A DNA stretch of 64,000 nucleotides, taken from Euborellia annulipes. Taxonomy: Eukaryota; Arthropoda; Insecta; Dermaptera; Anisolabididae. The notes below the pieces were generated by a model. The model saw only the letters and a list, made by a program, of their open reading frames with translations, did not search any database and was not told the DNA's origin. The stretch spans positions 52,973-116,972 of the forward strand of contig JAKCPI010000416.1 of assembly GCA_023213315.1 (NCBI GenBank), given 5' to 3'. Both the position numbers and the translations under genes were made by a program. Position 1 is the stretch's first letter; each line of letters opens with the position of its first letter. Shown one piece after another: positions 1 to 10,305 of this stretch.

Positions 1-194
1 ATTGTTTAAGATTATGATAGAGCCCTAAGTATATGGTATATGGTGAAATAATTTTAAATTTGAAAAAGTAAAATAAAACTATCTCTACCAGATTTTGTTT
101 TACCCTTTCGGCCATTAAAATTATTTCACTATATTCTATATAATATACTTAAGGCTCTAGATACCAGGTGGGGTCTTAATTGTTGGGCTCACTG
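1..194. mobile_element. Mariner-type MITE, cut by the window edge
   Basis: The right terminus GGGCTCACTG is followed by TA (195-196), and the body is an inverted repeat (GTGAAATAATTTTAA near 43, its complement near 115). The same family, complete and flanked by TA on both sides, lies at 36986-37161. Here the left terminal repeat is outside the window. It is non-coding. TA target duplication and the ACAGTGAGC-type end are typical of Tc1/mariner MITEs. Confidence 0.7.
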
Positions 195-230
195 TACCAC
201 TCGCTTTCCCTGAACTCGAACCAGGACTTT

Positions 231-525
231 ATCCTAGGTCACCAGTGTTGTTTCCAACTTTTTTTTTTTGTTAAATTATTAATATTAGTAATAAAAATAA
301 TTTGTAAAGTGAAAATAAATTATATGAAGATTAATTTTGGATTTATTCAGTCCATGTATGCAAAATTAAAATTTTTTAATTGAGTTAAAAAAACCGCGGT
401 GAACGGATTATCTTTATCATAGGTCGCCGGTATTGTTTCCAACTTTTTTTACTTTAATTATTAATATTAGTAAAAATAATTTGTAAAGTGAAAATTATAT
501 TTTTTGGATTTATTCAGTCCATAAA
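231..525. repeat. Direct duplication, two copies of about 110-125 bp
   Basis: Positions 231-355 and about 413-521 share an ordered series of blocks: CTAGGTCACC/ATAGGTCGCC, TTGTTTCCAACTTTTTTT, TTAATATTAGTAA, AATTTGTAAAGTGAAAAT and GGATTTATTCAGTCCAT. The spacing is about 180 bp. No gene is seen. It looks like a local tandem duplication of AT-rich DNA. Confidence 0.7.
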
Positions 526-989
526 ATTTACTAAGGATGAAATATAATTGTGTTAATAAAAAAAAACGAAAGAGAAAAAAATTTTTTTATTTATAAAATA
601 GTTAATAGCTCAGGTCATAAGTTAATAATGTAGTGTCTTCAACGTATTTAATTTCCTTTTAATATTAATTTATAATTTTTTTTTGTATTAATATTTGATT
701 TCCTCATAGAAGAATTAGAAGATTAGCTTCGTACAGGGCATTCCCCTTCCTCCTACACATCTCATATCTCAATAAAGAAAGGAACACGAGGATATCGTTC
801 GATCATTTGCCTCATACAAAATGCCTTGGGGACTTCATCGTTTTAGAATCGTAACCAGTCACTTTGCTATCACCTTCTCTCTGAGTCATGAGACATTTTT
901 GTTCTCACCGGGAATTGACACATTCTTGTTTTTTTCCAGTAATGGAATTTCATTTACTCTTATCGGAACAGTTAATAAAAACAATATCC
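526..989. other. AT-rich intergenic stretch, nothing recognised
   Basis: Short ORFs exist here on both strands but lack codon structure or recognisable motifs, and their right part runs into a DH repeat fragment. I see no gene, RNA or complete transposon. Confidence 0.4.
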
Positions 990-1188
990 GTACAGAACAC
1001 AACTTTCTTTTACATTCGATAATTGAAAATTGTGTGCTGGGCTTGTCACAGCAGATTTTTTGTGTTGATATATTCTTAGTCAAGATGTAAAATTTATAAA
1101 CTTGAGAAAATATTTATATTTTGTTACCATGGCAACCATTTCTCCATACATATTTTTTTATCGGCCAAAGAGTATTAGTACTTTACAG
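990..1188 (+). mobile_element. DH element fragment (dispersed double-hairpin family), internally deleted
   Basis: It retains the decayed head hairpin (CACAACTTTCTTTTAC... to ...GTGTGCTGGGCTTGTCAC) and the conserved block TTGTTACCATGGCAACCATT. It then jumps to the internal motif ATCGGCCAAAGAGTATTAGT, which in the full copy at 7809-8470 lies hundreds of bases further on. The deletion junction is near 1150. Confidence 0.7.
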
Positions 1189-1285
1189 TATAAAAGTTGT
1201 GTATTGTGCAACTATCAAACCAGATTTATTATTAAAATTTTTATTTATTTTATTTACTTAGGCTATTTATTAAAATGAAAATTCA

Positions 1286-1440
1286 CTCAGGGGCTCATAT
1301 CTTGTGAGTACGTGGATGGCGACCACGAGTTACCCGAGCTAAGGCTGGCATTTTTTCCAACCTTTTTATGCCAGTTTTTATCGTCTCCCCAATTATCGTG
1401 CTTATTTCTTCTCTGGGTCGCATCTCTTTAAAATTAAATT
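1286..1440 (+). mobile_element. Unclassified SINE-like repeat (family S), copy 1
   Basis: It begins CTCAGGGGCTCA and carries GTACGTGGATGGCGACCACG and ACCCGAGCTAAGGCTGGCA. The same head recurs at 24564, 26843, 30604, 35537, 58903 and 59532, always in the same strand orientation. I see no convincing pol III box A/box B pair. It may be the 5' part of a LINE or a SINE. Confidence 0.65.
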
Positions 1441-1561
1441 TGCCGATCCCACATTGGGAGAAAAATTATCAAAAAGGAATCAAAAAAATTTATCAAAGAT
1501 ACATTTCATAAAAAATTTGTTAAGCTTTTCTTATATCTATACTATTATATAAAAGACAATC

Positions 1562-1634
<73 letters not shown>
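1562..1634. repeat. (CTGT)n microsatellite
   Basis: About eighteen uninterrupted CTGT units lie just inside the Helitron 5' end, ending in CTGTTTGTAACGC. Related Helitron-like starts with a short CTGT run occur near 17350. Confidence 0.95.
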
Positions 1635-1638
<4 letters not shown>

Positions 1639-1943
1639 AACGCATAGACTCCGAAACTACTGGACCGATTTTCATGGAGTTTTTTTTAATGGGTAGGGAA
1701 TTTTCCGGGGGTGGTTTTAGGCTATCATTATATCGAATTAGGGGTAGGGAACCCCCCCTTTTTGGGGGTTATCAATTACCCCATAGCAAAGCATTGGAAA
1801 ACAGGATCTAACTCGCTTTATGAAAAATATATTTATCAAATCTTTAAAATGAAAAATAAAAACTCTTCCTCCCCCTAACAATTCGACATTTGAAAAGATT
1901 TTTCCGCTCTGCGCCCCCACCCCCCCCACCCCTAAAATTTTAT

Positions 1944-4900
1944 TTTTTTTATTTTTCATTCGATTTTAATAAAATTTAAAATGTTGCTTTCTTAGGGTGT
2001 AAATAATTGAAAAATGGTATTTTAGACCCCAGAAAGTTCAATTACCCCACTGACCCCCCTGAAATTTATTTTTCATTCGATTTTAATAAAATTTAAAATG
2101 TTGCTTTCTTAGGGTGTAAATAATTGAAAAATGGTATTTTAGACCCCAGAAAGTTCAATTACCCCACTGACCCCCCTGAAATTTATTTTTCATTCGATTT
2201 TAATAAAATTTAAAATGTTGCTTTCTTAGGGTGTAAATAATTGAAAAATGGTATTTTAGACCCCAGAAAGTTCAATTACCCCACTGACCCCCCTGAAATT
2301 TATTTTTCATTCGATTTTAATAAAATTTAAAATGTTGCTTTCTTAGGGTGTAAATAATTGAAAAATGGTATTTTAGACCCCAGAAAGTTCAATTACCCCA
2401 CTGACCCCCCTGAAATTTATTTTTCATTCGATTTTAATAAAATTTAAAATGTTGCTTTCTTAGGGTGTAAATAATTGAAAAATGGTATTTTAGACCCCAG
2501 AAAGTTCAATTACCCCACTGACCCCCCTGAAATTTATTTTTCATTCGATTTTAATAAAATTTAAAATGTTGCTTTCTTAGGGTGTAAATAATTGAAAAAT
2601 GGTATTTTAGACCCCAGAAAGTTCAATTACCCCACTGACCCCCCTGAAATTTATTTTTCATTCGATTTTAATAAAATTTAAAATGTTGCTTTCTTAGGGT
2701 GTAAATAATTGAAAAATGGTATTTTAGACCCCAGAAAGTTCAATTACCCCACTGACCCCCCTGAAATTTATTTTTCATTCGATTTTAATAAAATTTAAAA
2801 TGTTGCTTTCTTAGGGTGTAAATAATTGAAAAATGGTATTTTAGACCCCAGAAAGTTCAATTACCCCACTGACCCCCCTGAAATTTATTTTTCATTCGAT
2901 TTTAATAAAATTTAAAATGTTGCTTTCTTAGGGTGTAAATAATTGAAAAATGGTATTTTAGACCCCAGAAAGTTCAATTACCCCACTGACCCCCCTGAAA
3001 TTTATTTTTCATTCGATTTTAATAAAATTTAAAATGTTGCTTTCTTAGGGTGTAAATAATTGAAAAATGGTATTTTAGACCCCAGAAAGTTCAATTACCC
3101 CACTGACCCCCCTGAAATTTATTTTTCATTCGATTTTAATAAAATTTAAAATGTTGCTTTCTTAGGGTGTAAATAATTGAAAAATGGTATTTTAGACCCC
3201 AGAAAGTTCAATTACCCCACTGACCCCCCTGAAATTTATTTTTCATTCGATTTTAATAAAATTTAAAATGTTGCTTTCTTAGGATGTAAATAATTGAAAA
3301 ATGGTATTTTAGACCCCAGAAAGTTCAATTACCCCACTGACCCCCCTGAAATTTATTTTTCATTCGATTTTAATAAAATTTAAAATGACGCTTTCTTAGG
3401 GTGTAAATAATTGAAAAATGGTATTTTAGACCCCAGAAAGTTCAATTACCCCACTGACCCCCCTGAAATTTATTTTTCATTCGATTTTAATAAAATTTAA
3501 AATGTTGCTTTCTTAGGGTGTAAATAATTGAAAAATGGTATTTTAGACCCCAGAAAGTTCAATTACCCCACTGACCCCCCTGAAATTTATTTTTCATTCG
3601 ATTTTAATAAAATTTAAAATGTTGCTTTCTTAGGGTGTAAATAATTGAAAAATGGTATTTTAGACCCCAGAAAGTTCAATTACCCCACTGACCCCCCTGA
3701 AATTTATTTTTCATTCGATTTTAATAAAATTTAAAATGTTGCTTTCTTAGGGTGTAAATAATTGAAAAATGGTATTTTAGACCCCAGAAAGTTCAATTAC
3801 CCCACTGACCCCCCTGAAATTTATTTTTCATTCGATTTTAATAAAATTTAAAATGTTGCTTTCTTAGGGTGTAAATAATTGAAAAATGGTATTTTAGACC
3901 CCAGAAAGTTCAATTACCCCACTGACCCCCCTGAAATTTATTTTTCATTCGATTTTAATAAAATTTAAAATGTTGCTTTCTTAGGGTGTAAATAATTGAA
4001 AAATGGTATTTTAGACCCCAGAAAGTTCAATTACCCCACTGACCCCCCTGAAATTTATTTTTCATTCGATTTTAATAAAATTTAAAATGTTGCTTTCTTA
4101 GGGTGTAAATAATTGAAAAATGGTATTTTAGACCCCAGAAAGTTCAATTACCCCACTGACCCCCCTGAAATTTATTTTTCATTCGATTTTAATAAAATTT
4201 AAAATGTTGCTTTCTTAGGGTGTAAATAATTGAAAAATGGTATTTTAGACCCCAGAAAGTTCAATTACCCCACTGACCCCCCTGAAATTTATTTTTCATT
4301 CGATTTTAATAAAATTTAAAATGACGCTTTCTTAGGGTGTAAATAATTGAAAAATGGTATTTTAGACCCCAGAAAGTTCAATTACCCCACTGACCCCCCT
4401 GAAATTTATTTTTCATTCGATTTTAATAAAATTTAAAATGTTGCTTTCTTAGGGTGTAAATAATTGAAAAATGGTATTTTAGACATCAGAAAGTTCAATC
4501 ACCCCCCTGACCCCCCTGAAATTTATTTTTCATTCGATTTTAATAAAATTTAAAATGACGCTTTCTTAGGGTGTAAATAATTGAAAAATGGTATTTTAGA
4601 CCCCAGAAAGTTCAATCACCCCCCTGACCCCCCTGAAATTTATTTTTCATTCGATTTTAATAAAATTTAAAATGTTGCTTTCTTAGGGTGTAAATAATTG
4701 AAAAATGGTATTTTAGACCCCAGAAAGTTCAATTACCCCACTGACCCCCCTGAAATTTATTTTTCATTCGATTTTAATAAAATTTAAAATGACGCTTTCT
4801 TAGGGTGTAAATAATTGAAAAATGGTATTTTAGACATCAGAAAGTTCAAACACCCCCCTGACCCCCCTGAAATTTATTTTTCATTCGATTTTAATAAAAT

Positions 4901-5407
4901 TTAAAATGACGCTTTCTTAGGGTGTAAATAATTGAAAAATGGTATTTTAGACCCCAGAAAGTTCAATCACCCCCCTGACCCCCCTGAAATTTATTTTTCA
5001 TTCGATTTTAATAAAATTTAAAATGTTGCTTTCTTAGGGTGTAAATAATTGAAAAATGGTATTTTAGACCCCAGAAAGTTCAATTACCCCACTGACCCCC
5101 CTGAAATTTATTTTTCATTCGATTTTAATAAAATTTAAAATGACGCTTTCTTAGGGTGTAAATAATTGAAAAATGGTATTTTAGACATCAGAAAGTTCAA
5201 ACACCCCCCTGACCCCCCCTGAAATTTATTTTTCATTCGATTTTAATAAAATTTAAAATGACGCTTTCTTAGGGTGTAAATAATTGAAAAATGGTATTTT
5301 AGACATCAGAAAGTTCAATCACCCCCCTGACCCCCCCTGAAATTTATTTTTCATTCGATTTTAATAAAATTTAAAATTACGCTTCCTTAGGGTGTAAATA
5401 ATTGAAA
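1944..5407. repeat. 117-bp tandem array, about 29-30 units
   Basis: The marker GAAATTTATTTTTCATTCGA recurs at 2061, 2178, 2295 and onward every 117 bp. Units from about 2061 to 4440 are almost identical; variants such as TTAGGATGTA (near 3282) or AATGACGC (near 3387 and 4321) are rare. The right edge is diverged (GACGCTTTC, GACATCAG, CACCCCCCTG variants). The DNA just left (about 1823-1868) and just right (about 5407-5452) of the array is itself a diverged direct repeat, so the array grew inside a duplicated segment. It lies wholly within the Helitron. No ORF runs through it. Confidence 0.95.
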
Positions 5408-5527
5408 AATATATTAATCAAATATTTAAAATAAAAAATAAAAACTCTTTTTCATAATTAATTAAAATACATTTATCTGGACAACTCTTAGTCACATCCC
5501 GAGACGCCGCCCGCCAGGGCCTAGCGG

Positions 5528-5562
5528 GGTAGGGTTGCCGAAGGCAACCCTACCGCAGCTAG
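5528..5562 (+). other. Helitron 3' terminal hairpin and CTAG end
   Basis: GGTAGGGTTGCC pairs with GGCAACCCTACC over 12 bp with a 3-nt loop, then GCAG and CTAG. In Helitrons this hairpin acts as the rolling-circle termination signal, and the position of CTAG fixes the element boundary. Confidence 0.8.
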
Positions 5563-5900
5563 TCGTGTATATTTTTTTATTCAAATTCAATGTTTTCCTG
5601 AGTTTTTTTTTTTTTTTATTTCTTTATTCAATGATTAAAAAAATCAATTTTTTATTAGCAATACATTATTTTTCGGTAGCATTCTTATTGGATAAAGCAA
5701 TTTTGTGGTGGAAAGTATAATTTGAACCCACTTTACGACAGAGAGAGAAGTCTCACTTCTTGTTCTAAGGTTCACCAGCCTTCTTAGATATTTCTATCAT
5801 CTGATAATATTTTTCTTCATCTTTAAATAATGTTGGATTAGAGTAAAAATGATTTTTTTTTATCTTTTATTAAATGGGAATTGATATTTTGATCTTTTTC

Positions 5901-5933
5901 TATAAACAAGTATAGACTTTTTATTTCTCAGTT
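5901..5933 (+). promoter_or_regulatory. Putative pol II core promoter: TATA box plus initiator
   Basis: TATAAA at 5901-5906 sits 29 bp upstream of the A in TCAGTT (5928-5933), an arthropod-type initiator. Both the spacing and the motif fit a focused TATA promoter. Downstream is CT-rich, less AT-biased DNA unlike its surroundings. Such matches can arise by chance in AT-rich DNA, so a start site is inferred, not shown. Confidence 0.35.
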
Positions 5934-6822
5934 GAGTGCGAGTTGTCGAAGCTCTCTCTCTCACGTGTATCGGCATTTATTTTAAAGTGATTATAAGTGA
6001 TTATAAGTGATAATATAGTGTAACTCACCCCGAGCCATCAAACGTCAACCAACCCCTCTCCAGTGAGCGTCTTATTAAATTAATACTATTATTAATATTA
6101 TTAAATTAATATTATATTTCATATATTTTTACTTTCTCTAGAAATATATGTATATGTTAATATACTTATATATAGAGAAAGTATTGGATTCATGTCAAAA
6201 ATTTATTAAATTTATTTTCTAATTTCAAATATTTATTTAGTAGCAAAGCCTAATTTTAATACTTCTTTTTTTTTGTTTTAAATACCATTAATACCTATTC
6301 GATTTAAACATTAAGTTACGAAGTTTAATTATTTCTTATAAGCGTTTTGAAACTTTTTAGTGCATTTTCGAAAGTTAGTTATTATCTTAGGCTTTGCATT
6401 TAAAGTGATTTACATTTAAAACAACTTACGGGGGCAAAAAGTTGTTCGTAAAATTTCAACCTCGTAGCTCAATTTCTTTATGCTTTATTTTGAACACACA
6501 CACACACAAACACAATTTTGCCGTACCCACTTTTTTCCAAGATCATTTGGGTTGGCCACCCTCTGATTTTAAGTGGAATTATTTTTTTTTATCGTATTAA
6601 TATGAAAATTTATAAATTTAAGATTTATGTAATAATATAATTATAATTAAACAATAAAGAAAATAATTTCCTCAAGACGATAGATTCTATAAATTGATTA
6701 TTTTTTTTAGATTCCTCTTCACCTTGGGTCAATGCTGAGGTCATTCAATTGTGATTCATCTTGAAACAACTTCCTCTTTATACATCTGCACCTTCCAGTT
6801 TGTTGCCGGGATGTTTATTTAG
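5930..6822 (+). ncRNA. Possible spliced transcript (two exons), non-coding or 5' UTR
   Basis: A candidate first exon (5930-6062) starts at the initiator and ends at a GTGAGC donor. A second (6711-6822) is preceded by TTTTTTTTAG and followed by GTATGT, a strong donor. Exon 1 contains GTGATTATAA repeated. No ORF longer than about ten codons crosses the junction, so this would be a 5' UTR or a non-coding RNA. No further exon is obvious before 7800. It is speculative; RNA evidence is absent. Confidence 0.25.
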
Positions 6823-7089
6823 GTATGTTTTCATTTTTAAATTTTAAAATCAATTTTGTTAATAAATTTAAATTGTATGAATCTGAATGCAAATTTATTT
6901 TAGTCTGGTTTTGTGTTATTCTTGTATAAATATTTCGGGGTGGCGATCGTTGAATGAATAAGTTCAATAAGTTCTATTATAAATAATTCAAATCAGTGTC
7001 GTTAATGCTGACCCAAAATTATACCAAGATTATCTCTTGAGAATTAAATTAAAATACATTAATAGAGAGTTGTGATGTCATTTGGCTTG
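6823..7089. other. AT-rich intergenic DNA
   Basis: There is no coding structure and no complete repeat. The stretch continues the possible intron after 6822 up to the TA-flanked MITE at 7092. Confidence 0.4.
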
Positions 7090-7091
7090 TA

Positions 7092-7299
7092 CAGTGAGGG
7101 GAAATATTAAGTCCCACCCATGCGTTTTCTACTTGTAATTATTTCATTGTTTTAAAAAAATATTATATATTTTTTAATGGAAACTTTAATGGTTCAAACC
7201 TAAAAAATTTCCAATAAAGATTTTTCTTTTCTTTTATAAAAACAATGAAATAATCACATGTAGAAACGCAAAGGTGGGACTTAATATTGTCCCTCACTG
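7092..7299. mobile_element. Mariner-type MITE (CAGTGAGGG family), copy 1
   Basis: The terminal inverted repeats start CAGTGAGGGGAAATATTAAG and end TTAATATTGTCCCTCACTG, flanked by TA at 7090-7091 and 7300-7301. The arms pair over most of the length, so it can form a long hairpin. Related copies lie at 31684-31896 and 40772-40980. It has no ORF. Confidence 0.85.
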
Positions 7300-7808
7300 T
7301 ACATTGTCACAATCGATGCCCAAATTTAAATTAGGAACTTTTTACCATGGCAAGTGAAACCAGCAAACCTATTGATTTCTTTTAAAAATCTTACTACCAC
7401 ATACTAAATTAAATTCTTCTAAGTGTTAATAATAACGAGTAAAAAAAGAAATCGAAGTTGTATGAAACTGTTAAATTAATTTTATAATTAACAGATTCTC
7501 ATGAATTATTAAAAAAAAGATCGATAATTAAGGTCTAAATCTAACGAACAAAAATCACTATTCGATTTACATAATATTTATGTATCAAGCAAGAATGAGG
7601 AAATATCAATTTAACAAAATTGAGATTGCATGCCAACTTAAAGAAGATTTATAGTGTGAAAAATGACAAGTTTTCTTCTTCCTAAGTTTTGTATATTAAA
7701 ACTTATAATTGGTGTGAGAAAAATACAAATTACACAATCTCTTTCTTTATTATTCAGAAAAGAGACAAATTATCAATACAGAGATATTTCGAAAAAAAAA
7801 GTAAAAAC

Positions 7809-8470
7809 ATCTGGTGTGACAAGCACGGCACACAACTTTTTCTTACCTTCGGTAATCGAAAGTTGTGTTCTGTGCTTGTCACACCAGATTTTTCGCGTCG
7901 ACATATATTTAGTTTCCGCCGATATATTAGATTTCAAGATGTAAAATTTATTAGTATGGGAAAATATTTATATTTTGTTACCATGGCAACCATTTCTCCT
8001 ATCCTTCCTATGAAGTACAAGAGTAAATTGGTCTTAAGAATATTTCAATGACAAAATGAGAATATACATTTTAAAGAGCATCTAAAAAATAATTGATTTT
8101 TGAATTTTAATCAAAATCGTTGGAACGAATTATGAGAAAATCTAAAAAAACTTAAAAACTACATCAGCAAAGTACTAGTACTCTTTAGCGGATTTTTATA
8201 AAAAGCTTATTTTCACGCCCTAGGGCGTTACCTAACTTAAATATAAAATTTCAACCTCTTAGCTAAATTCCTTCATGGTTGAAATTGAACCCAGACACAC
8301 ACACCCACACACACAGACAGACAGACCATGTCGCGAAAAACGAATTTTTTGGATTCACTGGACCTCAAAACGTGTATATACATCAAAATATCGTCATTGA
8401 ATTTTTGACATGAATCCAATACTTTCTCTCTATATGTATATTAACATATACATATAGGTAGGAGAAAGTA
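7809..8470 (+). mobile_element. DH element, full-length reference copy
   Basis: The head is an 80-bp imperfect hairpin (7809-7890; ATCTGGTGTGACAAGCAC pairs with GTGCTTGTCACACCAGAT around a TTCG-type loop). The body contains GTTACCATGGCAACCATTTC, a GCAAAGTACTAGTACTCTTT block, CTTAAATATAAAATTTCAAC and a CA-rich tract. The tail is a second hairpin (8420-8470; TACTTTCTC...GAGAAAGTA). No ORF of note, no terminal inverted repeat linking the two ends, and no clear target duplication are seen. Other copies occur in both orientations across the window. I do not recognise the family. Confidence 0.75.
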
Positions 8471-9912
8471 AAAAAACATTTAAGCCCTCCCAGTGAGATA
8501 GAAACATATACTGGTAGAATTAATTTTTAAAACATAGTCTATACCTTCAATAATTTAAAAAGCACAAACATTTTTATAAAAAATAGATTTGTTTAATATA
8601 ATTAAGGTTAGGAGTGCCTGGGTCTCTTTCCTCTCTGTGACTCACCTTTTGCCTTAATTTGTGAATTAAAGGAAGAATGAGTTTGGAGACCTTTGTTAAA
8701 TTAAACAGAAATGAATACTGACAATTATTCTAAATAAAGTGTAGCGAGAACACCTGTTTAGATTTAATCTTTTATTTTAAACAATTCATTTAAGTAGAAA
8801 AGAAACCAGCCAGGTTTTTTTTTTTGTTTTTGTTTTTTTTTTTTGATTAATAGCCTTCAAATTGAGAGGAAATTAGTCAAAATTAACAGAACTCTATGAA
8901 TCATAATTAGAGCAGGTGTTTAAAGAAAAACTTGCTTTATTATATTCTTCCTTAAATTCTGTTTTTGTATTCAATCAGAGTTTCCGTCGAGACTTATAAG
9001 AAAAATATAACAAAAAATTAAAAAATTAGGCTATTATTAAATTACAAGAGTAATTTAAATAATACACAAAGCGCGCGTGTTAAATGTTTATTTAACCACA
9101 ATCGGTTTGCTGAAAAATTATTCTGAAGGAAAAACTGATTGGAGGATGTGTGAGGGAGGGGGTGGGGAGGAGACAATCGCCAATACACTTCTTATGCATT
9201 TAATGTTAGAAAACAAAGTAATATCCATGCGTTATAAAATTTCTAGTCCTAAATTCATTCTCACGGTGTCAATCACTTATTTGATTATCTTCATTCATTA
9301 GAAATAGAAACAAATTCGTAGGTGGGAAATGTAAACAAAAAATTTGTATTAAATTATTATTCCTTGGAAATATCTCATTTAATTAAATAATAATTAAATA
9401 AACAATTTATTGAGTTTAAGTTTACGGTGTTAAATAGATGAATATATAATATATATCTCTTTATGATTAACACTTTTAGTGAGCTGTATTGATTATTTAA
9501 ATATTAGTAATTGGAATCGAACGTAGTTATCATGAATTACAACACAACAAATGGAATGAGATATTTCAAAAAAAAAAAAAAAAATCATTCAAAATAAGCC
9601 TCTTTAATTTAAATAAAATATTATTTTTTAATTCACAATTGACAATAACATTTTGTTATATAAGAAAAAATTGGCATAAATTTATTATATTAGAGCTCGA
9701 TAACATCAATATTTTTCAGTTTTTATATAAATATAATTGAAAAGTTTTGTTGAACTCAAGTGATTCATCATCATCTGGTGATGTTTGTTGTTATATTCAA
9801 AAAAAAAAAAGAAACACTCTCTTAAAATTATTTAAAGTCAATGTAACTTTTTGGCTACAAGCGAATAATTAAATATTTTTTGTTTCTTTGAAAATTAGTC
9901 TTCCACTACTAA
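8471..9912. other. AT-rich intergenic DNA
   Basis: It contains poly(T) and poly(A) runs (8815-8842, 9567-9584, 9798-9811) and a short GGAGG-rich tract near 9145. The ORF at 9077-9301 has no motif and low complexity. I see no gene or complete transposon. Confidence 0.4.
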
Positions 9913-10302
9913 CAAGGGGAGTGCATGCCTTCATAACACCGATTTGAACGAAAAATTTTTTGTATGTAGTACTTAATGAAAAACAAATTCTGTTAAAGCG
10001 AGAGAACGCGCTTCTCAACCGTTCGTTTAAAAAAAAAAATAAATAGTTGCACAGGGCGAGATTCGAACTCGAGATTTCATATTTACAAAGAATAACGCTA
10101 CCAATCTACCCATCGTGGCTTTTGTAAACGTTATTGTTAGCAACGGCTTAAGGCATGCTGGCAAAATCTTTAACATTTTTTTTTTAGACGAACGGTTGAG
10201 AAGCGCGTTCTCTCGCTTTAACAGAATTTGTTTTTCATTAAGTACTACACATACAAAAATTTTCGTTCAAAACGGTGTTATGAGGGCTATGCACTCCCCT
10301 TG
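9913..10302. mobile_element. Foldback MITE with TAA target duplication and a tRNA-like core
   Basis: Inverted arms of about 130 bp begin CAAGGGGAGTGCAT and end TGCACTCCCCTTG. TAA precedes (9910-9912) and follows (10303-10305), a 3-bp duplication as in PIF/Harbinger-type elements. Shared arm motifs include GAGAGAACGCGCTTCTCAAC and AAAAACAAATTCTGTTAAAG. The loop holds a tRNA-like sequence on the minus strand (10053-10119). A solitary arm of the family lies at 16132-16260. Confidence 0.8.
10053..10119 (-). tRNA. tRNA-derived sequence in a MITE loop, probably not functional
   Basis: The minus strand reads GCCACGATGGGTAGATTGGT, then AGCGTTATTC, then ends CGAGTTCGAATCTCGCCCT. GGGTAGATTGGTAGC resembles a pol III box A and GAGTTCGAATCTC a box B. 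A T-arm forms with CGAG/CTCG closing the loop TTCGAAT. The presumptive acceptor ends do not pair well and no clean anticodon stem is seen. It is therefore a tRNA relic or SINE head, not a confident gene. Confidence 0.45.
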
Positions 10303-10305
10303 TAA

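Larger units (their letters stand above)
1536..5562 (+). mobile_element. Non-autonomous Helitron carrying a satellite array
   Basis: The 5' end reads TCTATACTATTATATAAAAG and the 3' end has a 12-bp stem hairpin (5528-5554, loop GAA) followed four bases later by CTAG (5559-5562). The flanking bases are A (1535) and T (5563), with no target duplication. A 5' TC, a subterminal 3' hairpin, a 3' CTRR and A|T insertion are the defining Helitron features. The TAACGCATAGACTCCGAAAC / CTGGACCGATTTTCATGGAG block after the CTGT repeat is typical of insect Helitron ends (from memory). There is no Rep or helicase ORF, so movement would need an enzyme supplied elsewhere. The body is the 117-bp array listed separately. 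Confidence 0.8.

Noticed and set aside
1738..1959. 73-codon minus-strand ORF at the Helitron left side
   Set aside because: Glycine runs come from C-tracts. It lies inside a non-coding Helitron.
2061..5400. Possible CRISPR-like array
   Set aside because: Units are uniform 117-bp head-to-tail repeats with no unique spacers, in animal DNA inside a Helitron. It is a satellite.
7663..8051. 93- and 120-codon ORFs
   Set aside because: They run through the DH element head, and the same peptides recur wherever DH copies occur, so they reflect repeat sequence rather than genes.
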